The notes: generated by a model not told the origin, from the sequence alone. Shown: positions 8,996 through 17,414, numbered from the stretch's first letter. The stretch is 20,540 nt of DNA from Chara braunii (GCA_003427395.1 BFEA01000088.1:2593536-2614075), one strand, 5' to 3'. Translations and numbers: made by a program.

Positions 8996-9551
8996 TGACG
9001 AGTCACAATCCTCTTCTATATTGATAGAACAAGAGGCAGGCAAAAGGCAAAAAATGAGGAATGTGTTGGAAAGAGGACAGATGATAAGACCTCAACCTCC
9101 TAAAGGCAACCTCATCATACCAGTAAGGAAAAAAAAGGGAAATGGGAGGGGGGTCTCTCACCAAATAGGTCAAGACCAATATGGGGGTGTCACTCTGAGA
9201 GGATGGTCAACATATGTCGAATACCAAAGTGTTGGGGATCGTACGTTCAAACGGGATATGCGTGATTTCCTGTTAAAACACTATGATCCTAGACCACAAG
9301 CAACCTTTACAGAAACGGGTGACAAGGCTCATATGGCGAAAAGGGACACATTTGTTCGCTTTGAGGAACAGAAAGAGGCAGGGTTGAGATGGTTTTCCCA
9401 CGCTGCTTTGCTTCATTTACAGAGTCTTAAGATTAAAGCAAATGTGGTGTGGTCGGCCTCAGACATTCTTGCCTTTCTCAACATTTTGCTGCGAAGAGGC
9501 ATCCTACAGACAACTGTGGATTTGGACAACGATTCTTGGATCCGTCTCTAA
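8967..9551 (+). CDS. Unassigned LINE frame between ORF1 and ORF2
   Basis: A 194-codon open frame overlaps the last 29 nt of ORF1 in the +1 frame. Its own frame is open from 8925, so the common open stretch is 71 nt. The first ~50 residues are polar and basic (RKKKGNGR). The rest looks folded, with alternating hydrophobic and charged residues, a WFSHAALLHLQSLKI segment and a C-terminal SDILAFLNILLRRG helix-like stretch. I recognise no domain. It ends 60 nt before the in-frame ORF2 region begins. It may be a separate third protein, or the true C-terminus of ORF1 displaced by a frameshift, whether mutational or programmed. The absence of stops, while ORF2 has many, makes it notable. Confidence 0.6.
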   Translation: MDASPRIIHNDESQSSSILIEQEAGKRQKMRNVLERGQMIRPQPPKGNLIIPVRKKKGNGRGVSHQIGQDQYGGVTLRGWSTYVEYQSVGDRTFKRDMRDFLLKHYDPRPQATFTETGDKAHMAKRDTFVRFEEQKEAGLRWFSHAALLHLQSLKIKANVVWSASDILAFLNILLRRGILQTTVDLDNDSWIRL

Positions 9552-9664
9552 AAACACTAAAGAAGGTGGTTCTATTATAATAAGATGAGGTAAAGATGGA
9601 CGCAATATAAACTTATTATGGAAAGAACCCATCCTGGCAGCATGCAATCAAAACAGCAGACTTG

Positions 9665-10420
9665 GATCTCAGATCATTAAATGTAAATGGCCTTGCTACG
9701 GCAGACGCGATAAAAAGAAAAGCTATATTGGAACAATTGAAAGGCGTGGGAGGTAGATCGTGACCTGACATCATATGCATTCAGGAAACACATCTCACCA
9801 ACTCTCCCATTCATATCAGGGCTCACAACACGATATGGTCGTTCGATAAGCTTAGTGCACCGACCTCAAGAAACGGGTCAGCANGTACANCCATTTGGAT
9901 ACCACCAGACTCTAGAGCTCAAGTAGTCCAATGGGTGCCAGATAAAGAGCAGGGTCGATGNATATCTGCCATCTTTACGATTGGACCAGATGTTATATGT
10001 GTGATTAATGTATATGNACCAAATGAANTTGAAGATAGAATCAGGTTTTTTCAAGATATAAGAAGCCAGATACCGGAAGGGATCCCNTTAGTTATNGCAG
10101 GGGACTTCAATGCAGCNCCGGATAGATGGTTGGATCGTTGGAAGATCCCCTCTCCATGTCCTCCTTATATAGAANAGGACGAGAACAATATACAAACCTT
10201 GTGCGAAAATGAACGTCTGTTTGACTCGTACCGGAGAATCTTCCCACGAGAAAGATTATTCACATGCATACGAAATCAAGGTAATCGCCTTCAATCCAGA
10301 TCTATAACAGACCTCATACTCATGTCAGAAGATCTAGAGAGAGCTCTCATAGGGGCATCAATTTTTCCACAAAGCCCTTGGACTGAGGCAGATCATAAAA
10401 TGTGTTCAATCCTCCTGTCT
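9665..10420 (+). other. ORF2 endonuclease domain (APE-like)
   Basis: Conserved endonuclease motifs appear in order: SLNVNGL (about 9674-9694, Asn), IICIQETHL (catalytic Glu codon 9785), NVYxPN (about 10005-10022), AGDFNA (10097-10114), SITDLILMS (about 10304-10328, usually S-R-x-D-x-I) and EADHK (Asp 10391, His 10394). The main catalytic residues are present. One in-frame TGA (9761) breaks the domain before the Glu motif. Nine N bases between 9884 and 10175 fall here, several changing a codon to unknown. Confidence 0.88.
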
Positions 10421-11089
10421 CTAAAAAAAAAAACAGATCAGGGAAGGGGAGTATACAAACTAAATACATCTCTGTTATCATATGATATCTTTAAAAAATA
10501 TTTAGCAGATGTATGGGAATATTGGCACTCGACGTTAGAAAGAAAGGATTCATATATCTCTCGGTTCAACAATGGGTTGTGTTTTCTTGCAAGAAAATGT
10601 AATGAATTTTCTAAATTACAAGCAAAAAACAGACATTTACAAGAAATACAAATTCAGGAACAAATCTTAAATTATCAATCTCAGGACCATCTAAATGACT
10701 CTTCGCAAACTATCAATATCCAAGAACTCAGAAATCAACTCCTGTCATTTGCGCAACATCGTTGGCAAGAACAACTAATCAGAGTCAAGTTGTCGAAATT
10801 CACAACAGAAGGACAGATGGACACATCTTTTTTTGCTATTGCTCGATCACGAGCGAAACGCTCTACTATAAATATCCTATGTGACCACGACGCTTCTCAG
10901 GATCCCACGGTACCAGTATCTTCAGCTGCATGTCTGAAAGTTCTCTATAACTTTCTCAAAAACTTGTTCAAATCATCAAAAGACCCTACTCGGACTTTGG
11001 AAGATGACCAAACCACTCGCCTCTTCTTAGAACCATTGTTCCAGTCCATTACCGATGAACAATGTAAAAATATTGAAAAACCTCTAACC

Positions 11090-11935
11090 AAAGATGAAAT
11101 CTGGACAGCATTAATACAAATGGAGGAAGACAAGACTCCGGGGGTGGATGGTCTTCCCAAGGAATTTTGGGAAACTATGTGGCCCATCCTTTCACCCGAC
11201 TTAATGCAATACTTTAAAGAGGCTTGGGTGACTGGTGAAATGGGCGAGATAGTGAGTCAAGGAATACTTACGTTATTATATAAGAAAGGAGAGAAATCAA
11301 GCATTAGAAACTATAGACCAATAACCTTACTAACGGTAGTATACAAATTGTTACCAAAAACTTTTGCAAACCGTATGATCCTAGTGATGGCCGATATAAT
11401 CCATCCCTCTCAAACAGGTTTTATAAATGGTCGCCACATACAAGATAACATCCTATTAGTTAATGAAATGGTTAAAGTAACGCGACAATCTAAGCAGAAT
11501 GCAGCTGTGGTTTTCATAGACTTCGAAAAAGCATATGATCACGTCGATTGACGTTTCTTAGACGCCTATTTGCAAAGGTTGAATTTTGGTCCGAATTTGC
11601 GTAGATGGGTTAATATTCTCCATACAAATGCTACTACACGCATTCTTGTGAATGGGCTGCTATCTCCGGAAATCCATATACAGAGATCAGTTAGACAAGG
11701 AGACCCTTTGACCCCTTTCCTTTTTGTGATTGTGATGGAGGCCCTGGGTGCCAACCTTAGAGCTAATCATAATATTAAACGTCTTACTATCTCAGGTATA
11801 CCGGAAGAGGCAATACCAATAGCCTCAATGTTTGCAGATGACCTAACGATCATAATGGAGGCCTCAGAGGCAAATATGGAGGAAATAAAAAATCTGTTGG
11901 ATAAGTTCCTCAGCACTCTCAGACATGGTGGTTAA
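11090..11935 (+). other. ORF2 reverse transcriptase domain
   Basis: Recognisable motifs are TPGVDGLPKEFW (about 11134-11169), the NYRPITLL block (about 11309), the HPSQTGFINGRHIQDN block (about 11402-11449), motif A FIDFEKAYD (11513-11539, catalytic Asp in FIDF), RQGDPLTPFLF (about 11693-11727) and the catalytic box FADD (11831-11842). Both parts of the active site are present, but TGA 11549 lies between them, so no single translated product would contain the whole active site. The frameshift just after the domain separates it from the thumb and C-terminus. Confidence 0.92.
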
Positions 11936-13389
11936 TTGGGGAAATAAAACGCAAGGATGGTGGGTCCACTCAAATGGTGTTCGGGCGCCTGAAGTCCCCA
12001 AGGTACAATGGTTGTCCCTAGAGGCCCCACTGAGAGTTTTGGGAGTATCTTTGTCTGCCTCTGGTAAACCCATATCCAATGATGACTGAATTTTAAATCC
12101 TGCGATACAAAAAATGAAACTATAGAAGAATCAACACACTTCACTTTTTGGTAGATCGCTAGTAATAAATAATGTGGTGTTTGCTTCAATATGGTACAAA
12201 TCAGCAATCTGGGCAATTAGTAAACCACGAATCAAACACCTCCAAAAACAGGTGAAGGCCTTCCTCTGGAGAGGGAATCATGAGCTAGAGAGAGTTATTC
12301 CTAGAGTAACATGGTCTACCCTCATTCAACCAAAATCGAGGGGAGGGTTAGGAATCCTGGACCCTACCCTACAATGTCAAGCCTTGTCACTACAATGGAT
12401 GATTGATCTCATTTTAGGAATCGACAAACCTTGGCAACCTTTGGCTCTACAACAAATTAGGAAACTGGCGCCGATAGCTCCACCTGAAGTACATTCCCTT
12501 ACTTGGGTAGAGAACTTATTTTGGAACATCCCTCGTCCTTCTACTCACTCAAGACTAGAAGGGGAAAGAGGAGCAGCCTGTAGAGATCTACTCTTAGATA
12601 ATCTATGGGTGTCCCTACTAAGGACATGGAGAAAGATACCTCTTCCTAATAAACCCACAACCATACGTTTTGAAGAAATCATGAGGCAACCTCTATTTGG
12701 GAATAGAAGGATAACGGACACGAATGGTTGCGTGTACAATAGTTCTACTCCTCCCTGGTCTCAGTGGGTGAAAAAATGAGTAATACGGGTTAAAGACATT
12801 TGGGATCTGGAAAAAAAAAGGTGGAAGTTTTCTGATCAACTTAAGAAAACAATAAGATACATGCACAGATTAGATCAAAATCAAGACTACATCATTTGTT
12901 CTATCCCACTGGCATGGGTTGAAGAATTAAGAAAAGGAGTAAAATTTCAGGAAGAAGACTTTGTAATGATTACACACGAACCATCATGTTGGCAGGTAGG
13001 ACAAATAATGAGTCTATTAGAAGAAGGAGCCTTAACGGCTCTATTCACAATGACAACAAATCACTTACTCCAACCTTCATCAACCAATCAAGTTGAGTTC
13101 TTTCCTTTCACGGAAATGTTCAGAATTAGAGTTATTTTTATATCAGCAACCTCTGGATGGAGAGTGTTTCAACCGCAATGCCCAATTCCGGATCTTCCCA
13201 TAGATCCAAACGAATGGGTATGGCAAACGGGGAAAAGGAGTAAACCACGCACTCTACAATCCCTAACGGTGAAAGCAACATATCTTTTGTTAAGACCACG
13301 GGTGGATGTGTCGTCTGTAATAAGAGATAGATGGAGCAGACATCTGAATATTGACGCACAAAGCATCAAAAACATAAAATTTTTCAATA

Positions 13390-14165
13390 ATCTTAAAAAA
13401 AGACCAGCCAAATTTTCCTCCTTACAATGACAAATTCTTCATCGTTGTTTACAAACTAATGATCGGCTCATTGATCACACCAATTTGGAGCAACGAGGTC
13501 TGGCGCATCCATGGTTTAAAGCATGTCTATCTGTTTTCCCCCATAAGAAGATCAGGGAGACAATTGAACATGTGTTCATTCAATGCCCATGTACGGTCCT
13601 ACTTCGGAGAAGATGGGACTGTATATGGAGGAGATTGACAGGAATTGACTGGCCATGGGATTGGAAAGTCATTCTCTTGGGTCAATGAGTACCAGTGGAA
13701 ACACAACTTTCAGAATTCCAAATGAATTTTTTTGAGTTAGGACGGAAAGCCATTTTATGGGTATTGTGGTACAAAAGATGTGTGCATGAAAGAGAAGAAG
13801 TAAAATTATAAGAAAAGGAATTTGCTGACCTAATTATACAATTTGTGCAGACAGAAATACGGGCACATTGATCAAAGGTTCGAGCTAAGATACAATTACT
13901 CCACCAAAAAAAAGATATCATTAAGTGTATTCAAGAATTTAATCAGGAATGGCTGGGAGGAACCGAAGGAGGAAGTTTGGGAGAAGTGAAATGGCCAGGA
14001 AAGGAAAAACAGGAGAAACCCCTAAATAGGGGCTTTCATCTTTGCTTCAATGACTGGTTTTCACCTTCACCAGGAGCCTCACTCAGATCACCGGAATACT
14101 TCTTTAATCCCTTTCCTCCCTCAGAATTGGCTTTAGTTGATTTACAATGGCATGCCATGCAATAA
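13390..14165 (+). other. ORF2 C-terminal region (zf-RVT-like remnant)
   Basis: The segment with LQ-stop-QILHRCLQTNDRL, then RETIEHVFIQCP (about 13555-13590) and a following RRRW, resembles the conserved W/C/H region after the reverse transcriptase in plant L1 ORF2. The usual CxxC pair seems reduced to a single Cys in KACLSV, so zinc binding may be lost or the motif differs in this lineage. Stops at 13428, 13686, 13809 and 13869 cut it. I see no RNase H domain after it; the last ~100 codons are Pro/Ser-rich and unassigned. Confidence 0.6.
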
Positions 14166-14539
14166 GGTTAAATCCCATAAAAAATATGAGTTCTCTTCAG
14201 GTTCGATCTCTAGATATCTATCAGTGTGATGATATCTTGGAGAGATTCAAGATCTCATTTTCTGATGTTTTTTTGTAAGTTCTACTTTTCACTAGTAAGT
14301 AAAGTCAGGAGATAGGTCTGCTAGTTTTAATAGAAGTATCTGGCGGCCTAAGGTTTGGCTGAAGAGGCATATTTCATTTTCTTGATATTCTATTCAAAGT
14401 GATGTAACAGACTTATATGTATTAAGGGACGCTGGACCCGGTTTCCAGCAGGTGCAGCTCCCCACCAATAGAATGGAGCCAATAGCTGGGCTGCTAGTGG
14501 TGGATGATCTTACCACCATCCCTAGCAGTTCAGCCGGTT

Positions 14540-14542
<3 letters not shown>
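14166..14542 (+). promoter_or_regulatory. LINE 3' UTR with terminal stem-loops
   Basis: An AT-rich 3' UTR whose last ~115 nt are structured. Stem I: GCTGGA (14431-14436) with TCCAGC (14444-14449), 7-nt loop. Stem II: GGTG (14451-14454) with CACC (14463-14466), 8-nt loop. Stem III: GCTG-gg-CTGCTAG-TGGTGG (14485-14503) with CCACCA-tcc-CTAGCAG-tt-CAGC (14513-14534), about 17 bp with a 9-nt loop and small bulges. Stems I and II recur in two other sequences in the window; stem III does not. In several LINEs the 3' UTR structure is the binding site for the element's reverse transcriptase. That role here is inferred. Confidence 0.7.
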
Positions 14543-14580
<38 letters not shown>

Positions 14581-14588
14581 GATAATAG

Positions 14589-14622
<34 letters not shown>
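14543..14622 (+). repeat. LINE A-tail, split in two
   Basis: Two long A-runs (about 14543-14578 and 14590-14622) separated by TAGATAATAG. The first directly follows the 3' UTR. The split may reflect a second nested insertion, slippage, or a short templated repeat within the tail. AG-rich DNA follows to about 14680. Confidence 0.85.
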
Positions 14623-14624
<2 letters not shown>

Positions 14625-15080
14625 AAATGGTCCAAATTAAAAAGACAGAAAAGAAAGAAAAAAAGAAAAAAAGAAGGAAAATCTGGTTAACCCACTTTCA
14701 TTGGTGGTTAGAACACATGTGACTGTCAAACTCTCAGCCTGCATGTAATCGACAAAACAGAAAAATGACCTTCCGAGGACGCAGCCAGCCCATTGGCTGA
14801 CCGAAGAACCTATCCTCAAAAACAGGTGACGAATTCACTGCCTCTTTGCCCATTGGCCGACAGGAGAGTCCAGAGAATGCTTTTGCTTTCGTTAATTCAC
14901 AGAAAACGAGGTTTTAAAATCTGCAAAAATTGGAAAAACTGTTTTTCTAATGCGAAAACAGCGTGGGTCCCGACCCCTAGACTGTCTTTCCCTGCCCTCC
15001 TCTCATTTCATCTGCTTCCTATTTACACACCTATATAATTGGGGGGATTGTTAGACACTCCTCGGGCGCGTAAAGTCCCC
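14623..15080. other. Unassigned DNA with repeated CCCATTGG words
   Basis: No gene recognised. CCCATTGGCTGAC (about 14788) and CCCATTGGCCGAC (about 14849) recur 61 bp apart, and CCTATTGGCTGA appears again near 15370. They resemble CCAAT boxes in inverse orientation but may be parts of a short diverged repeat. Confidence 0.45.
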
Positions 15081-15502
15081 AAGGAATTGTTCGTTCCACC
15101 TATCCTCGGGGATGCAGTCGGGAAAAAAAAAGTGAAAACACTCTGAAGGAAATTCCTTAGGCTCCGAGGATTCCCCAACCATTTCTTCCTTTTGCCAAGG
15201 GACCTCACGAGGTCCCTTGGGCAAAAGGAATCCTCATTTCACGGAGAGGAGTTGAGCCTTGGGCACTGGGGCCCCACGTTAAAAAAAAAAAAAAAAAATA
15301 AAAAAAAAAAAAAATGCGGGCGCATGGGTAGAGAGAAGTTACAACCGAGAATCTGGATCGTGGCGGCACCCTATTGGCTGAAGGCCTCAAGCACATTTGA
15401 TTTTATCTTTTTTTTTCTTTTTTCTTTTCTGACATCGCTTTAAGGAAATGTCCTCGCGCGGCGTCCCCGAGGACAAGTGGAACGAAGAGCCCAAATTTCC
15501 TT
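15081..15502. mobile_element. Foldback/TIR element with a nested palindrome
   Basis: The left arm (15081-15114, AAGGAATT..TTCGTTCCAC..TCCTCGGGGA.GC) is an imperfect inverted copy of the right arm (about 15461-15502), with shared blocks TTCGTTCCAC and TCCTCGGGGA. Inside, 15186-15206 and 15209-15230 form a 21-bp palindrome with one bulged base and a 2-nt loop (CCTC-AC-GAGG). The element also holds an A-rich run (15282-15314). The size, about 420 bp, and lack of coding capacity fit a non-autonomous foldback DNA element. I could not see a target-site duplication. Confidence 0.6.
15186..15230. repeat. Near-perfect 45-bp palindrome
   Basis: The left arm starts TTCCTTTTGCC and ends GGGACCTC; the right arm is its complement with one extra G. 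The spacer is only AC. Such a structure can form a cruciform in DNA or a very stable RNA hairpin. Confidence 0.92.
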
Positions 15503-15626
15503 TTGAACCAAAATGAATTTTTCCTTCAGCAGTTTGTTTATGATCTTGGAGGATACTCTCAAGCCGAAACCGGGTAATGGCCCCGGTACTTCAATTTGTT
15601 CATAGATCTTTTCTACATGTCTTCAT
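15503..15626. other. Unassigned DNA before a LINE-tail copy
   Basis: No feature recognised. If the tail core at 15627 belongs to a SINE or truncated LINE, this stretch may be its body, but it has no visible similarity to the 3' UTR of the large LINE. Confidence 0.35.
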
Positions 15627-15696
15627 ATGGGACGTTGGGCCCGATTCCCAGCACGTGCTGCTCCCCATGAATAGATTGGAAAAAAAAAAAAAAAAA
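15627..15696 (+). mobile_element. Copy of the LINE 3' tail core with A-tail, plus strand
   Basis: GGGACGTTGGGCCC starts at 15629 and the match continues to CCCCATGAATAGATTGG, followed at once by about 17 A (to 15696). It aligns without gaps to the LINE tail (14427-14476). All four substitutions in the stems keep base pairing: stem I 15634-15639 with 15647-15652, stem II 15654-15657 with 15666-15669. Like the minus-strand copy near 1500 it lacks stem III and passes directly from the core to poly(A). Confidence 0.8.
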
Positions 15697-15752
15697 ATTC
15701 CTTTTGCCTGAAGATTTCAATAGGAGTGTCTAAGGAGCCCTTGGGCCTCACT

Positions 15753-15971
15753 TCACTGCATAACGTGTGATAAGTTTGTGGACAAGAAAGTGGACCCGGT
15801 ACATTCGGGACAAATTCAACATTGTGAATGTCTCACGACCATAATCAGGTCCACATGCATTCACTGTATAACGTTTGATAAGTATGTGGATGGGAAAGTG
15901 GACCCAGTACATTCGGTACGAAGTCAACATTGTGAATGTCTCAGGAACATAATCAGGTCCACATGCATTCA
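15753..15971. repeat. Tandem duplication of a 108-bp unit
   Basis: Unit 1 (15753-15860) and unit 2 (15861-15971) both start TCACTG and share TAACG, GATAAG, GTGGACCC, TACATTCGG, CAACATTGTGAATGTCTCA and ATAATCAGGTCCACATGCAT. Within each unit ACATTC and GAATGT can pair. Frames across it on both strands simply translate the duplication. Confidence 0.93.
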
Positions 15972-16257
15972 AAGTGTTTTGTAGTCGACTGACCCCATCT
16001 GAGGCTCATTAGCACATATCTATCTACTGTTATATCGCGTTTGAACGTGGGGACGCAGCCATTCGGGTAGCATGCTTTATGTTCTAGACAGTAAGCTTGA
16101 CAAAGGTCTTATGAAGTCGGGGATGGGCAGGCTTCTGGATGGTAGTGTCCAAAACCAACACTCTCCCACACACCACACGCAACCCACTCACACGCGCACT
16201 CACACCCCTGTAGGCTGAAGACCTTACTGATACCGACTGGGAGGATCCAGCTCACTA
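15972..16257. other. No gene recognised
   Basis: Unassigned. It contains a CAC-rich stretch (about 16165-16207) of microsatellite type on the plus strand. Confidence 0.5.
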
Positions 16258-17062
16258 TCTCTTTTCTTTTTTTCTTTTTCTTTTTTTTTCCATAAAGTCC
16301 AGGGTGTTGTAGAGGCCAGTCAGTGTGTGCTCAGTGATCACCTGGAACTGTGAGCCGTGGGTGTCCTGGAATATGAGACCACCTCCCAACCCATCCTCAC
16401 GTCAATACTCCTACTAGCACACCCCCTATCCCACTATTCTACCTCAGTGTGGCCAGCACTCAGGACCATTGCCCTACCAACAGGCACTGCCAGGCAACTT
16501 GGACTGAACAGCAGTGATAGGCACCAGCTTAGGGCTGATAGATTGCCCAGCCCTGGTGGAAGCGGAATCGGACGAGCCTTATTGAACGGGAACTTCGGAC
16601 GCCAGGCCCAGACAATCTACTACAGGGCCCAAGAGACTCTGGGGCCTAGGTTTCAGACAGGGTAGCACCCATTGAAGCAGTCTTACCGTCCTTCCCCTAG
16701 CTTACCCAAGGCCAGGCGGAACTCAGACTGGCCTGAGCGACTTATACCCCTACCCTTACCCCAGGGTCTAAGCCTTATATATAGCCACTAGACAGTTCTA
16801 CCCGAATATCAGTAGGAACTTCGGTGGCCCATACTTGTCCCTACCGCAGATACTAGTTCGCAATGTATGTGTATACCCGAAGGCTGTGTATGCTTCATGT
16901 ATCTATGTCATGCGTCAACCCAAGGGAGTGTGTCCAGCCGTGTGTCAATCTAACGCCCTGCCGGTGTCCATGCGCAAGGTTGCAATTGAGTTTTGAACCT
17001 ACAACCTCATACCGCAATGCACATTTCCAACCGGTGCTCTAACCACTGAGCCACATCAACTG
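16258..17062 (-). mobile_element. Long tRNA-headed retroposon (SINE family B), minus strand
   Basis: On the minus strand it begins with a tRNA-like head: A box GTGGCTCAGTGGTT (complement of 17041-17054) and B box GGTTCAAAACTC (complement of 16988-16999). Next comes a conserved body starting CTTGCGCATGGACACCGG (16979 downward) and about 600 nt of further sequence. It ends CCTCTACAACACCCTGGA (complement of 16298-16315), a short spacer and an A-rich tail (T-tract 16258-16290). At about 770 bp it is long for a SINE, so it may be a composite or carry extra sequence. A second head occurs at 18986 and a second 3' end at 18877. Confidence 0.65.
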
Positions 17063-17084
17063 GACAGTTGGATGGCACCAAGAG

Positions 17085-17160
17085 TGCCACAAGAGGCCGT
17101 GGGGATTGAGCCCACGACCTCCTGAATGCCACTTGCATGCCTAATCAATTGAGCTAGGAT
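17085..17160 (-). mobile_element. tRNA-derived SINE head (family A), second copy
   Basis: A box TAGCTCAATTGAT (complement of 17144-17156) and B box GGGCTCAATCC (complement of 17103-17113) lie at the same spacing as in the copy at 2041-2094. The 27-nt segment between the boxes starting GACCTCCTGAATGCCAC differs by one base. Downstream the similarity continues for about 20-25 nt (GGCCTC..TG.GCA) and then gives way to the head of the family B element 30 nt later, so it is a truncated copy or the first half of a dimeric element. An (AAAAT)-rich run (17193-17220) flanks it. Confidence 0.7.
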
Positions 17161-17248
17161 GCTGGATTGAACCCAGATTCTTCTACCGCAGGAGGGAAAA
17201 AAATAAAATAAAATAAAATGAAAAACGAATAGCAAGCTACTGAGGGTT

Positions 17249-17414
17249 GGGGCCAAGTCCCACTAGCAGCGTTGAGCTACCTCAACGCCTGAATCTGGAC
17301 GTGTTTGTGGAGCCATGCATTTTAGGAAACTCAACAACATTTTCGCACATCTCCGCAAAAGCGTCCAGATTCAGGCGTTGAGGTAGCTCAATGCTGCTAG
17401 TGGGACTTGGCCCC
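17249..17414. mobile_element. Foldback MITE, 53-bp arms
   Basis: The left arm (17249-17301, GGGGCCAAGTCCCACTAGC...) and right arm (17362-17414) are inverted copies matching at 52 of 53 positions, separated by 60 nt. Each arm contains its own small palindrome (CGTTGAG-CTAC-CTCAACG in the left arm). The outer ~30 bases resemble the ends of the TIR element at 18331-18874, so they form one family. The high arm identity suggests recent insertion or conversion. As RNA it would be a long hairpin able to feed small-RNA processing. I see no clear target-site duplication. Confidence 0.82.

Larger units (their letters stand above)
9611..14165 (+). pseudogene. LINE ORF2 (endonuclease-reverse transcriptase), degenerate
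   Basis: ORF2 nicks target DNA and copies element RNA into it. The frame runs from about 9611, just after a TAA, with no clear ATG before the endonuclease, to TAA 14163-14165, about 1,500 codons. In order it holds an APE-like endonuclease, a linker, the reverse transcriptase and a C-terminal zf-RVT-like region. Internal stops lie at TGA 9761, TGA 11549, TGA 12087, TAG 12123, TGA 12777, TGA 13428, TGA 13686, TAA 13809 and TGA 13869. An extra base near 11908-11910 shifts the frame by one. By comparison with family motifs, the stops at 11549 (after AYDHVD), 12087, 12123 and 13428 replace tryptophan; those at 12777, 13686, 13869 and 9761 could be tryptophan or arginine. The rest of the sequence is well conserved, so inactivation is fairly recent. 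Confidence 0.93.
5793..14622 (+). mobile_element. L1-type non-LTR retrotransposon (LINE), degenerate
   Basis: The element comprises a broken upstream frame, ORF1 with a CCHC knuckle, an unassigned third frame, ORF2 with endonuclease and reverse transcriptase, a 3' UTR with stem-loops, and a double A-tail. Domain order and the CCHC-containing ORF1 match plant L1 elements, which insert by target-primed reverse transcription. The start given is the first coding frame; the 5' UTR lies upstream and its limit is unknown. ORF1 and the third frame are open, while ORF2 has many stops and a frameshift, so this copy is dead for its own reverse transcriptase. Ten isolated N bases (7364 and nine from 9884 to 10175) suggest the assembler merged several similar copies. 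Confidence 0.93.

Noticed and set aside
11549-13871. A variant nuclear genetic code with TGA as Trp
   Set aside because: The element also has TAG and TAA stops and a frameshift, and most Trp codons remain TGG, so decay is simpler. Kept only as an alternative in the findings.
5793-14622. Exact 5' end and target-site duplication of the LINE
   Set aside because: I looked for a match to the sequence after the A-tail (GGAAATGGTCC...) upstream of 5793 and found none convincing, so no boundary is claimed.
15753-15971. CRISPR-like direct repeats
   Set aside because: Only two adjacent full-length copies without unique spacers, in a eukaryotic repeat context; a simple tandem duplication.
16357-16665. 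102-codon plus-strand frame
   Set aside because: It lies antisense within the minus-strand retroposon and has no recognisable domain.
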